DNA from: Mycolicibacterium alvei
GTDB lineage: Bacteria; Actinomycetota; Actinomycetes; Mycobacteriales; Mycobacteriaceae
Reading direction: 5' to 3'
DNA length: 64,000 nucleotides
Assembly: GCF_010727325.1 (NCBI RefSeq)
Contig: NZ_AP022566.1
Location: 124,001-188,000, forward strand
Part shown: positions 39,824-47,934 of the stretch, one piece after another
Position numbering within the stretch: position 1 is the stretch's first letter
How the letters are laid out: the number at the start of each line of letters is the position of its first letter
Position numbers and translations under genes: made by a program
The notes under the pieces: model-generated
Databases searched by the model: none
Told to the model about the DNA's origin: nothing
The model's input: only the letters and a program-made list of their open reading frames with translations

Positions 39824-40324
39824 CTAGCGGGCGCCGGACAGTGCCGGTCGACGTGTATCGATGCCCAGATATCGCTGCACATCGAGGATCTCGCCCTCGT
39901 CGAAGCGTTCCCGCAGAGCGGTCGCCACAATCTCGAAGCATTCGGCTCTGCGAATGGGTCTGCCGCAGGCACGGACCAGGGCGTGGTGGTAGGTGCCGAA
40001 CACCGTGGCCAAGAGTGCTTCGTCGGTCCTCCAGGCCCACGCCAGCAGGCCAGCGACGGTGGTGCCGGCATCGTCAAATCGACCGCCGCGGCGGGCTTTC
40101 GCTGCGGTCGTGCTGGCTTCGCGTTCACACAGCGCGGTGATCATGGCCTCCATCAGCCGGGGGTCGTCGATCACTTTGGCTCGGGTGGGTACGAGGTGTC
40201 CCACGATCCGTGAGCCTTTCGCGATGTGGGTGATGACACCGTTTTCGAGGTCGGCGATCAGCGAGTTGAATCCTGCCCGCGCATCGGATACCGAGCGGAG
40301 TCGAAATGGCCGGATGTTCACCAT
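39824..40324 (-). CDS. Phd/YefM-like antitoxin domain with C-terminal extension, 166 aa
   Basis: ATG 40324 begins MVNIRPFRLRSVSDARAGFN and continues with a segment (GVITHIAKGSRIVGHLVP) that follows the Phd/YefM antitoxin fold: beta strand, helix, then an 'i-h-gk-v---vp' hairpin. The remaining 110 residues are helical and not part of usual antitoxins. No toxin gene is adjacent, so this may be an orphan regulator or a fused toxin-antitoxin unit. The message may be leaderless, since the promoter-like TAGCGT is only about 10 bases upstream. Confidence 0.65.
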   Translation of the reverse strand: MVNIRPFRLRSVSDARAGFNSLIADLENGVITHIAKGSRIVGHLVPTRAKVIDDPRLMEAMITALCEREASTTAAKARRGGRFDDAGTTVAGLLAWAWRTDEALLATVFGTYHHALVRACGRPIRRAECFEIVATALRERFDEGEILDVQRYLGIDTRRPALSGAR

Positions 40325-40589
40325 GTACACCCACGCTACACACGTCGACGTCGGCCGTCTTGATATATCCGGCACGCATCCAGCAAAGGCCCGAACTGGT
40401 TGAGGTGGCGTGCTGGTTCAGTTGTTTCAGGTCGCCAACAGGGGCGCCAGCGATGCTCGCCGAGGGTGCTACTGCCGCCCGTGTGCGCGGTTTGGAGTCC
40501 TGCGCTGTGCGCGCTTGGCCGGCCATGATCCAATACGTCGGCGCGCCATGCGCATCGGGCGCAGCATTGGACGCAAGGAGACGGGTGCA

Positions 40590-40904
40590 ATGAAGCCGAG
40601 GACTTTTATCGTGGCGGTCGGTGCTGTGGCGATCCTCGCCGGGATTTTCGTTGGCACGAACCGCTTCTCGGTGTCGTCCAACGGTATCAGCGCCGAGTGC
40701 ATGTCGTACTTTGAGAAAGATAGCGGCGTGCTGAACTTCGAGTCCGGGGTCAACTCTTTCACGCCTGGCGCGGACCTGCTTTCCGTGAAGTGCGAGTCCA
40801 AGAAAGAGCTGTTCGGGATGCTCACGTGGGCGTTGGTTGCAGTCGGTGCGCTGATGATCGTCGGTGGCGTGGTAGTACGCGTGAGGAATTCCGCTGAAGG
40901 TTAG
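40590..40904 (+). CDS. small membrane protein, 104 aa
   Basis: ATG 40590 follows AAGGAG by 9 bases. Two membrane helices (TFIVAVGAVAILAGIFVGTN, and MLTWALVAVGALMIVGGVVV) flank an external loop with two cysteines (SAECMSYF and LSVKCESKK) likely bridged. Both ends are in the cytoplasm. No family recognised. Confidence 0.75.
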   Translation: MKPRTFIVAVGAVAILAGIFVGTNRFSVSSNGISAECMSYFEKDSGVLNFESGVNSFTPGADLLSVKCESKKELFGMLTWALVAVGALMIVGGVVVRVRNSAEG

Positions 40905-40951
40905 GGTGCGCGACTGACTGCCCAGCTTCGCCTGCTGCGAGCGCGGGACCC

Positions 40952-41497
40952 TCAGCGCATGTTCGCGAAGGGCAGGCGGCCGGCGTGATCGCGCGTGAAC
41001 TCGTCGAGTAGGCGGCGCTCGATCAGTGGTGCCTGGGCGTCGGTTGTGATCAGCCATCCCACGAGAAGTTGGGCGCTGTCGGCAAGCTGCCAGATCCGTC
41101 GCCCGCCAGAATGTGGGGCCGGGCGGCCTGCTCCAAAGTCTCGGTACTCCTTGAGTCGGGTCCACAGTCCACGTCTGCGCCGGGTTCCGGCTTGTGCTTT
41201 CCCGATGTAGACCACCTCGGCTCCATCAATCCAGAGGGACTCGAGTTCGGCGAGCGGCGCTGTCGGGTCGTTGCCTTTGAAGTGCCCCGCCGGGCTGAGC
41301 GGCAGGAACGTGGGCTGGTCGGGCGCGGTTCGAACCACGCAGTAGACCCCTGGATCGGCGGGAACTACGGCGACGGTGAGTGCTGAGAACGGTAGGAAGC
41401 CTTGAAATCCTGTCGCCTGCATTGCATCCCGGGTCCACGACGCGATGTGGTGCCGGTCAGAGGGTTTCGGGATCCGCCTGGTGGTCTCACTGGTCAT
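40952..41497 (-). CDS. GIY-YIG-like nuclease fold protein, 181 aa
   Basis: I used ATG 41497; the frame is open to 41569. The core has ADPGVYCVVRTA and later DGAEVVYIGKAQAGTRRRRG then LWTRLKEYRDFGAG, matching the GIY (here GVY) and YIG motifs plus the Arg of the family, which cuts DNA with one metal ion. The C-terminus has LIERRLLDEFTRDHAGRLPF, where a Glu could be the metal ligand. The whole length is like small GIY-YIG proteins of actinobacteria. Target unknown. Confidence 0.75.
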   Translation of the reverse strand: MTSETTRRIPKPSDRHHIASWTRDAMQATGFQGFLPFSALTVAVVPADPGVYCVVRTAPDQPTFLPLSPAGHFKGNDPTAPLAELESLWIDGAEVVYIGKAQAGTRRRRGLWTRLKEYRDFGAGRPAPHSGGRRIWQLADSAQLLVGWLITTDAQAPLIERRLLDEFTRDHAGRLPFANMR

Positions 41498-41605
41498 CAC
41501 GATGGCGTGGCGATGAGTCTGCGGCGGCGTTTGGGCGGGGACTGGTCCGGTCCGGCCATTTCGACCCACGGGTTGGTGGACCTGTACGGCGGTCTGGGGC
41601 CGAGC

Positions 41606-41875
41606 TCACTGCCCGTCGCTTTGGTTTGACATTGTCTGGCATAGGTCGCGGGACCGTTGAATGGTTTCTTCGTGGGTCTCCTTGTCGCTGAACGAGACAG
41701 CAGCCATACGTTTGGCGCAGTCGTCGACGCGTCGTTGTTCTGCTGAGGGGACCATCGCCCACACCAGCAGAGCGGCGACGACCACCAGGAGGCCGGCGAT
41801 GAAAACGCGTCCGCCTGTCGAGGTGGCTGCCCACCATTCACGAACGTTGTAGAAGCGGTTTTCAGAGGAACTCAC
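41606..41875 (-). CDS. small membrane protein, 89 aa
   Basis: GTG 41875 has AGAAGGA upstream at 5 bases; the frame beyond is a shadow. One membrane helix (GGRVFIAGLLVVVAALLVWA) is followed by a charged external part with two cysteines (DDCAKRMA and RDLCQTMS), probably bridged. It lies between the scramblase-like gene and the GIY-YIG gene on the same strand. Confidence 0.7.
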   Translation of the reverse strand: MSSSENRFYNVREWWAATSTGGRVFIAGLLVVVAALLVWAMVPSAEQRRVDDCAKRMAAVSFSDKETHEETIQRSRDLCQTMSNQSDGQ

Positions 41876-42026
41876 CCGGATCCTTCTTTCTGGCGGTTCG
41901 ACACACGCGCCGCGGGTGGTGTCACCACCGCACGGCCCGGATTGACGATAGCCAAGTCCTTGTGCCGTCGGTGTTGAATTGCTGGCTGGGTCCCCTGGCC
42001 CACCGCGCGATGGAGGTCGTTGTTTT

Positions 42027-42785
42027 CTAGGCGAAGTTTGTGTTGGTCCCGAACGGGCCGCCGACGACGAGTCGGTCGTAGAGGTAGTGCGCGAAGACCG
42101 TTGCCAGCAGTAGCTGTGGATGGTTGGTGGGTCGTGAACACTGCAGCGTGTAGTCGTAAAACGTGACGCTGGTGTCGACGTACCTCCATTGTCTTTGCAC
42201 TGTGGCAACCACACCACCTGACGTGTCGACGATCGGTTCGTTGATCGGGGCGAAACGCGCCCGCGGAGATACCGAAACCCGGGTTTGGCCAACGATTTGT
42301 TGCCCGGTGTCCAACGTTATGTCGATCGCCGATGAGCGGATTCGCTGCCAATAGTTGTTCGTCCGGCACAGCCGCCCGACGGGGCGATGGGACGCATCGC
42401 TGACATCAATATTGCCGCGTACTCCTGAGCCGCTGCCGCGGGTGAAGAAACCCAGGGCCATTTCGTGCTGGCTGAGTAACACATAGTGGCGGTTCGATAT
42501 CGGGCGGATCTGCGCGATCTGCTGCCGATGCGCATTCTCGATCGAGCACGCAACGTCGATATCGGCACGCTGTGGCAGGGCCCGCACGTGGAGGATGCAT
42601 TGGCCCAGTGGAAACCCTTGTCCCTCGGTGGACCCCGGCTGGCCAAGGTCGTGTTCGGCCGGGGTCTCGGGGCGCGGCGTTACGGTGGTGGTCCATTCGC
42701 GGCCATCGAAGTAGCGCAGTTGGTCCGGATTCCACGGGTCGGTGTGCCAGGCTGGTTGGTTTGCGGGGCTGTTGGGGCTGCTGAT
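42027..42785 (-). CDS. DUF2510 plus LURP-one/scramblase-like protein, no standard start codon
   Basis: The reading frame shows a DUF2510 motif (PAWHTDPWNPDQLRYFDGRE then WT), then a beta-rich domain with YVLLSQHEMALGFFTRG, NIDVSDASHRPVGRLCRT and ATVFAHYLYDRLVVGGPF, the scramblase/LURP-one layout. The first usual start in this frame is GTG 42587, inside the gene and after DUF2510. A good ribosome site, AGGGAGG, lies 7 bases before an ATC at 42785. So either ATC starts it, or a base change or sequencing error removed the ATG. DUF2510 is normally at the very N-terminus, which supports the 42785 start. Confidence 0.6.
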   Translation of the reverse strand: MSSPNSPANQPAWHTDPWNPDQLRYFDGREWTTTVTPRPETPAEHDLGQPGSTEGQGFPLGQCILHVRALPQRADIDVACSIENAHRQQIAQIRPISNRHYVLLSQHEMALGFFTRGSGSGVRGNIDVSDASHRPVGRLCRTNNYWQRIRSSAIDITLDTGQQIVGQTRVSVSPRARFAPINEPIVDTSGGVVATVQRQWRYVDTSVTFYDYTLQCSRPTNHPQLLLATVFAHYLYDRLVVGGPFGTNTNFA

Positions 42786-43118
42786 GGCACGCCTCCCTAT
42801 TTCAGGTGAGCGAACAGACTTTTTGTGGCCAGGGCCGGTGGTCCGGAGCTGCCCTCGTCGCCGCGACGGCGTGGCAGTGCCGGTGGCTCATTCTCCCCCA
42901 CCGGTGGGGCGGGTCGGGAGGTGTCATTGGCGCGACCTCAGGCTCACGGTGGGCCGAAGATCGCGAATCGCCATGCGTTGGTTTCCGGCCATGGGACGGG
43001 TTCGGCTGCCGTGGGGGCCCGATTTGCTGCTCGATCCGGATGGTCATGTGGATAGTGCGACGAGATCGAGTTTGGGCCTGCATTATCGTTCTGCTGAGAA
43101 TTTGAGTGAGGGGCGGAT
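42786..43118. other. intergenic between divergent genes, no secure gene
   Basis: The stretch holds the promoter regions of the scramblase-like gene and the first AIM24 gene. One plus-strand frame (from about 42973, 'MRWFPAMGRVRLPWGPDLLL') could encode a short peptide running into the AIM24 gene in another frame, but it has no ribosome site and its tail is an arginine-rich shadow. Confidence 0.45.
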
Positions 43119-43742
43119 ATGGCTCAGTTGTTCCAGGCGTCGACGAAGGTCATCGAGGCGCGCGTCAACGGCAGCAGCATTCGGGCGTTGAGCGGGTCGA
43201 TGGTGGCTTACGAGGGCAATGTGTCGTTCAAATCGGCCGGATTCGGTGGTGGATCGGGAGTCCTTGCCGGCCTCAAGCAGCGCGCCACGGGGGAGGCGTT
43301 GTCGCTGATGGAGTGCCAGGGCAATGGCCGGATCTTTCTGGCCGTCAATGCCCAGCACGTGTGCGTGATCGAGTTGAACAACGAGCAGCTGCGGGTCGAA
43401 TCGCGGCAGCTGCTGGCGTTGGCCGGCAATCTGCAGACCGATGTGACGTTCGCCGGGTTGCGCGGCGCCAGCACGGGGCAGGGGTTGTTCACCACGGTGG
43501 TCTCCGGTGTTGGGCAGGTGGCGTTGTTGTCCGCGGGTGGGCCGCTGATCCATTTGGAAGTGTCACCGCAGTATCCGTTGGTGGTCGATCCGGACGCATT
43601 CGTGTGCGCCAAGGGCAATCTTCAGCAGTCGTTTGTCACGGACGTGTCGTGGCGCACCGTCGTCGGGCAGGGCAGCGGGGAGGCATTCTCGTTGCGCTGG
43701 GACGGTGTGGGTTTGGTGTCTATTCAGCCGGCAGAACGGTAG
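43119..43742 (+). CDS. AIM24-family protein 1 of 3, 207 aa
   Basis: ATG 43119 follows GAGGGGCGG. The protein has the AIM24 double beta-sheet pattern: LSGSMVAYEGNVSFKS, GQVALLSAGGPLIHLEV, YPLVVDPDAFVCAKGNL and a final GSGEAFSLRWDGVGLVSIQP. AIM24 proteins form a TRAP-like ring fold; in yeast the member is mitochondrial. In bacteria they are often next to Ter genes, as here. Enzymatic activity is unknown. It starts a series of three paralogues. Confidence 0.85.
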   Translation: MAQLFQASTKVIEARVNGSSIRALSGSMVAYEGNVSFKSAGFGGGSGVLAGLKQRATGEALSLMECQGNGRIFLAVNAQHVCVIELNNEQLRVESRQLLALAGNLQTDVTFAGLRGASTGQGLFTTVVSGVGQVALLSAGGPLIHLEVSPQYPLVVDPDAFVCAKGNLQQSFVTDVSWRTVVGQGSGEAFSLRWDGVGLVSIQPAER

Positions 43743-43752
43743 GCGTCGATCG

Positions 43753-44454
43753 ATGGTGTTCACCAAGGTCAACTCGAAGGTCGTCAAGGTCAACGTGGGC
43801 CAGGCCGGCGGCGTCGTCGCCCGGACCGGTGCGATGTTGTTTTACACCGGTGATGTCGCCTTCTCTCCGCATCAAGTACCCGGGGCTGCTCAGATGGGTG
43901 GTGCGGGCGGGTTGATGCGCATGGCAGGGCGGATGATGCAGGGCGAACATGAGCGGACCATGCTCGCCCAGGGCTACGGCGACGTGCATTACGGATACGC
44001 CGGGCTGGAGGTCCACGTCGTCGATCTCGCCCCGGGTGCTGTACTGCGCGTGGAGGCTTCGCGCATGCTGGCCCACACTGCGGGGCTGCAGAGTTCGGTG
44101 GTCTCGGTGGCTGCGAGCTCCGGTGGCGGTGGTGGCGGCGGCATGATGGGGATGTTGCGCGGGGCCGCCACGGGCGCGTTGACCGGGCAAGGCATGTTCA
44201 CCACCCAGTTGTCGGGCCAGGGTGGGGCGGTACTACTCGCCCATGGCGGGGTGCTGGAGTTGCAGGTCGGCGGGCCCGCGCCGGTCGTGGTCGATCCGCA
44301 GGCATTCGTGGCCGCTTACGGCAATGTGTCCACCGAGCTGAAGTCGGCGCTGAGTTGGCGTGATGCGGTGGGCCGCGGCTCCGGTGAGGCGATGCAATTG
44401 CATTGCGTGGGACAGGGTGTGGTGTACGTGCAGGCTTCGGAGGAGAAACTATGA
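43753..44454 (+). CDS. AIM24-family protein 2 of 3, 233 aa
   Basis: ATG 43753 is 10 bases past the previous stop. The core repeats the AIM24 strands (RTGAMLFYTGDVAFSPHQVP, GGAVLLAHGGVLELQVGG, APVVVDPQAFVAAYGN, GRGSGEAMQLHCVGQGVVYV). It adds two glycine/methionine-rich loops (MGGAGGLMRMAGRMMQGEHE and SGGGGGGGMMGMLRGAATGA) that could lie against a membrane. The stop overlaps the third gene (ATGA). Confidence 0.85.
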   Translation: MVFTKVNSKVVKVNVGQAGGVVARTGAMLFYTGDVAFSPHQVPGAAQMGGAGGLMRMAGRMMQGEHERTMLAQGYGDVHYGYAGLEVHVVDLAPGAVLRVEASRMLAHTAGLQSSVVSVAASSGGGGGGGMMGMLRGAATGALTGQGMFTTQLSGQGGAVLLAHGGVLELQVGGPAPVVVDPQAFVAAYGNVSTELKSALSWRDAVGRGSGEAMQLHCVGQGVVYVQASEEKL

Positions 44455-45206
44455 CCCAGCCGCTGAATCCGTCGACGCTGCCGGCTGATGACAATGTGCC
44501 CGGCAACAACTACGCGTTCAACATCGCCATGACCAAGCCGTGGTTCATGCGCAAGGGCGCCATGATCGCCTATTACGGGCAGGTCGAGTTCCGGGCGTTG
44601 ACGCAGGGCCTGCAGGGTCATCTTCTGCATATGGTGGCTCAACAGTTTTCTGCGCCACTGTACTTGGGTGACTATGTGGTGGCCGAGGGCCACGGCAGCC
44701 TGGTGATTGGCGATCGCGGGTACGACATCAATGCCTACGATCTGGATGCCGGGAACCTGACGGTTCGTGCGGCGAATCTGCTGGCGTTCGAGCCGGGGCT
44801 GTCGATGAATCAGTCGATCGTTCCGGGGTTTGTCACGCTCATCGGGACCGGGAAGTTTCTGGCGTCATCCAATGGTCCGGTGATGTTCGTCGAACCGCCG
44901 GCGCGGGTGGATCCTGAAGCATTGGTCGGGTGGGCGGATTGCCCGTCGCCCAGCCATCACTTCGATCAGCGTTGGATCAGTGGCTTCATGGCCGCTGGGG
45001 CGGCGCGGATGGGGTTCAACTCCGGGGAAGAGCGCCAGTTCGACTTCACCGGTGCGGGAACGATTTTGGTGCAGTCCAGCGAGAAGGTGATGAGTGATTC
45101 GGCGATCGTGCGCACGATTGAATCACAGTTGCATGGCCTGACATTCTCTGGCTTGCAGCACCTGAATTCGGTGATTACCTCGCAGATGTCGGCCCAGCAG
45201 CGCTGA
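44451..45206 (+). CDS. AIM24-family protein 3 of 3, 251 aa
   Basis: The start is coupled to the previous stop. Conserved parts are KPWFMRKGAMIAYYGQVEFR, YVVAEGHGSLVIGDRGYDIN, NGPVMFVEPPARVDPEALVG and FTGAGTILVQSSEKVMSD. It is the most divergent of the three and has a C-terminal helix extension (QLHGLTFSGLQHLNSVITSQ). The three genes form one operon that ends face to face with the TerD-like gene at 45252. Confidence 0.85.
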   Translation: MTQPLNPSTLPADDNVPGNNYAFNIAMTKPWFMRKGAMIAYYGQVEFRALTQGLQGHLLHMVAQQFSAPLYLGDYVVAEGHGSLVIGDRGYDINAYDLDAGNLTVRAANLLAFEPGLSMNQSIVPGFVTLIGTGKFLASSNGPVMFVEPPARVDPEALVGWADCPSPSHHFDQRWISGFMAAGAARMGFNSGEERQFDFTGAGTILVQSSEKVMSDSAIVRTIESQLHGLTFSGLQHLNSVITSQMSAQQR

Positions 45207-45251
45207 GCCGACCTCCGCGATTCGATTTCGGTTCGGTTGTCGAGCGGGGAG

Positions 45252-45911
45252 CTACTTTCGTCCGGCCTTCCAGCTCATCCCCCACTGGTATGCCCTGTCC
45301 AGGTCGGACTGGCTTCCGTTGATGTAGTTGACTTCCCGGTTGACGTGCAGCGCACCCTCGGCGTAGTAGACCTGGGCGATCGCGCAGATCCTGGCGCCGT
45401 TGACCGGTGAGTCCAGGCGGACCTCGATTGGCGGGCCCGAGGTGGGATACATGGTGACAACGCCGTCCACCGACGCCCAGTTCGCCGCGCCCGAGTAGAT
45501 CATGGCGAAGATCAGGATGCGGCGGAAGCGATCTGGCTGAGCCAGGTTGATGCGCATCGTCTCGCCGGCGGCGTTGTTGCCGGAGCGGTCGTCACCGTCC
45601 AGAGCGATGAACGGCTTGGACTGCTCGGAACCGAAGCTGTTACCAAGGGCCTGCACGACGCCTTTGCTGCCGTCGGCTAGCTCATAGAGGCAGCCCAGAT
45701 CCAGGTCGACGGCTTTGGAGCCGCCGAACAGGCTGCGCTTGCCGGCGTTCCAGTTCAGGTTGACCCGCATCACGCCTTGCTGCTCACCCTGTTTGGTCAG
45801 GCTGACCGTTGGCGAGGCCTTGGTCAGGCTGATCTTGGACAGGTTGACACCACCGGATGCCGGGGCTGCGGGAGTCGACTGCTGAGGACGTTTGCCGTAG
45901 TCGATAGCCAT
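45252..45911 (-). CDS. TerA-like TerD-family protein, 219 aa
   Basis: After a short Ser/Pro/Ala N-terminus, the TerD fold appears: SPTVSLTKQGEQQGVMRVNL, KAVDLDLGCLYELADGSKG, DDRSGNNAAGETMRINLAQP and GARICAIAQVYYAEGALHVN. The acidic loop DLDLGCLYELADG and GDDRSGNNAAGE replace the DLDASA and [13 protein letters not shown] loops of classical TerD, which is typical of the TerA/TerF-like branch. It is the last gene of the TerD-DUF475-TerA-like minus-strand operon. Confidence 0.85.
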   Translation of the reverse strand: MAIDYGKRPQQSTPAAPASGGVNLSKISLTKASPTVSLTKQGEQQGVMRVNLNWNAGKRSLFGGSKAVDLDLGCLYELADGSKGVVQALGNSFGSEQSKPFIALDGDDRSGNNAAGETMRINLAQPDRFRRILIFAMIYSGAANWASVDGVVTMYPTSGPPIEVRLDSPVNGARICAIAQVYYAEGALHVNREVNYINGSQSDLDRAYQWGMSWKAGRK

Positions 45912-45941
45912 GGGATTCCTTTCAGACTGAAGGTTGGGCGT

Positions 45942-47078
45942 TTAGGTGGCCAGCGCCGGGGTTTGATCGTCCGTGTCCGTGTCCGTGCCGGTGGCTGGCT
46001 CGCCGGCGCGGCGGTTGCGGATGATGCTGGAAATGAAGGCCGCGGCGATGAGCACGACACCGATGAGGCCGGTGAAGATCTCGTCGACGTGCATACCCAG
46101 GGACACCAGCAGGACGACAGCGAGTGCGCCGATGGCCCAGTGCGCGCCGTGCTCCAGATAGACGTAGTCCGACAGGGTTCCCTTGCGCACCAGGAAGATG
46201 GTGATGGAGCGGACGAACATGGCTCCGATGAATCCCAGGCCCAGCGCGATGATGATCGGGTCGGTGGTGATGGCGAAGGCGCCGATGACTCCGTCGAAGG
46301 AGAACGAGGCGTCGAGCACTTCGAGGTAGAGGAACAGGAAGAACCCGGCCTTGCCGGCTTGCTTGGCCAGCTGGGATGGTTCGGATCCGGCGGTGCTGCC
46401 TTCTTCGACCTCATCGCCCTCCGTCTCGAACATGGAGCCCAGTCCGTCGACCACGATGTAGGTGATCAGGCCGAGGGATCCGGCGATGAGCACGGTGAGT
46501 TGATCCTGGGCGGGGGCCAGGACGTCGGAGGCGATCACCAGGGCGCCCAGGGCGACGACGACGGCGAGCTGATCGAGCTTGCCGGCCCGGCCGAGGGGAC
46601 GTTCAAGCCAACTGAGCCAGGTGATTTCGCGTTCGCTGAAGATGAAGTTGAGGAACAGCATCAACAGGAACATGCCGCCGAACGCGGCGATCTGCGGGTG
46701 GGCGGCGGTCAGGGCCGTCTGGTAGCTCGGCGAGCCGTCGGCGAAGTGGGTCGCGCCGTCGGCTGGCGGGTTCAGTGCGATCTTGAGCGCGTGGGCCGGG
46801 TCGAGTCCGGCGGTGATCCACACGACGGCCAGCGGGAACACCAGCCGCATGCCGAACACTGCGATGAGGACACCGACGGTGAGGAACATCTTCTGCCAGA
46901 ATTCGCTCATTCGTTGCAGCACAGTGGCGTTGATGACGGCGTTGTCGAAAGATAGTGATACCTCGAAGACGCCGAGGATGGCGGTAAGAATCAGGGCCTC
47001 GACACCGCCGTAGAGGAACGCCGCGATCAACGCCGCGACGGTCACCACCATCGAGAAACCGAATGTGCGAACTAGCAT
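45942..47078 (-). CDS. DUF475 (TerC-like) integral membrane protein, 378 aa
   Basis: ATG 47078 has GGGGG upstream; the longer frame reaching 47648 is a shadow of terD. Two TerC-like halves are visible, each with an acidic helix signature: GVFEVSLSFDNAVINATVLQ near residue 40 and YLEVLDASFSFDGVIGAFAI near residue 255. About nine membrane helices are present, with a soluble acidic insert (FETEGDEVEEGSTAGSEPSQ) in the middle. TerC relatives move Mn2+ or other cations and help membrane-protein metalation. Ends in an acidic Thr/Asp tail. Confidence 0.9.
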   Translation of the reverse strand: MLVRTFGFSMVVTVAALIAAFLYGGVEALILTAILGVFEVSLSFDNAVINATVLQRMSEFWQKMFLTVGVLIAVFGMRLVFPLAVVWITAGLDPAHALKIALNPPADGATHFADGSPSYQTALTAAHPQIAAFGGMFLLMLFLNFIFSEREITWLSWLERPLGRAGKLDQLAVVVALGALVIASDVLAPAQDQLTVLIAGSLGLITYIVVDGLGSMFETEGDEVEEGSTAGSEPSQLAKQAGKAGFFLFLYLEVLDASFSFDGVIGAFAITTDPIIIALGLGFIGAMFVRSITIFLVRKGTLSDYVYLEHGAHWAIGALAVVLLVSLGMHVDEIFTGLIGVVLIAAAFISSIIRNRRAGEPATGTDTDTDDQTPALAT

Positions 47079-47160
47079 TTTGCCCCCAAGTTTTTTCTTT
47101 TGAGTAGGCGGTGGCCGCCGGCGCATGGCGCCGACGGCCACTTCCGATGAACGTGATGTG

Positions 47161-47736
47161 TTAGACGGACACGCCGTAGTCGCGGGCGATGCCGGCCAGG
47201 CCCGAGGCGTAGCCCTGGCCGATGGCGCGGAACTTCCACTCAGCACCGTTGCGGTAGAGCTCACCGAACACCATGGCCGTCTCGGTCGAGGCGTCCTCGG
47301 ACAGGTCGTAGCGGGCGAGTTCCTTGCCGTTGGAGCGATCCACGACTCGGATGAACGCGTTCTGCACCTGGCCGAAGCTCTGCTGACGTCCGTCGGCGTC
47401 GTAGATCGACACCGGGAAGTAGATGTTGGTGATGTTGGGCGGGGTGGCCGCCAGGTCGACGTTGATGACTTCGTCGTCGCCTTCGCCCTCACCGGTGAGG
47501 TTGTCGCCGGTGTGCTCGATGGATCCCTCCGGCGAGCGCAGGTTGTTGAAGAAAACGAAGTGCTGATCCGAGAGAACCTTCTTGTCCTCACCGCACGCGA
47601 TGGCGCTGGCGTCGAGGTCGAACTCAGTTCCGGTCGTGGTGCGGACATCCCATCCCAGGCCCACGGCGACCGCAGTCAGGTTCGGCGCCTCCTTGGTCAG
47701 CGATACGTTGCCGCCCTTGCTCAGACTGACACCCAT
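47161..47736 (-). CDS. terD: canonical TerD protein, 191 aa
   Basis: All TerD hallmarks are present at normal length (about 190): [69 protein letters not shown] and [20 protein letters not shown]. The DLDASA and GEGEGDDE acidic loops bind calcium in known TerD proteins. TerD confers tellurite, phage and colicin tolerance in enterobacteria by an unclear membrane-linked route. It leads the minus-strand operon; a 198-base divergent region separates it from the biosynthetic operon. Confidence 0.95.
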   Translation of the reverse strand: MGVSLSKGGNVSLTKEAPNLTAVAVGLGWDVRTTTGTEFDLDASAIACGEDKKVLSDQHFVFFNNLRSPEGSIEHTGDNLTGEGEGDDEVINVDLAATPPNITNIYFPVSIYDADGRQQSFGQVQNAFIRVVDRSNGKELARYDLSEDASTETAMVFGELYRNGAEWKFRAIGQGYASGLAGIARDYGVSV

Positions 47737-47934
47737 TTACAAAACCTTTCATCAAATGGTTGAACCAAACGGCGAAGATCCGCGTGGTGGCTGTCCCACC
47801 ATCCGGCGCGACGCTTCGTACCGTAATGCATATGATGCCGCCTCCGAGAGGGGTCCCAACACACTTTTTTCGGGCATTTGCGTAGACCGAAATTTGTGCG
47901 TTTTTGAGTCGGTGGTGGCCGGTACGATCCAGAC
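47737..47934. promoter_or_regulatory. divergent promoter region of the two Ter operons
   Basis: This 198-base space lies between terD on the minus strand and the plus-strand biosynthetic operon and must drive both. It is clearly less GC-rich in parts (for example ACACACTTTTTTCGGG and GACCGAAATTTGTGCGTTTT), unlike its surroundings. I find no perfect palindrome longer than 8 bases. Confidence 0.5.

Noticed and set aside
42973..43191. Short plus-strand frame before the first AIM24 gene
   Set aside because: No ribosome site; the tail overlaps the AIM24 gene as an arginine-rich shadow.
47078..47648. Long N-terminal extension of the DUF475 frame
   Set aside because: The extension is an out-of-frame reading of terD, rich in Ser/Arg/Pro; a good start exists at 47078.
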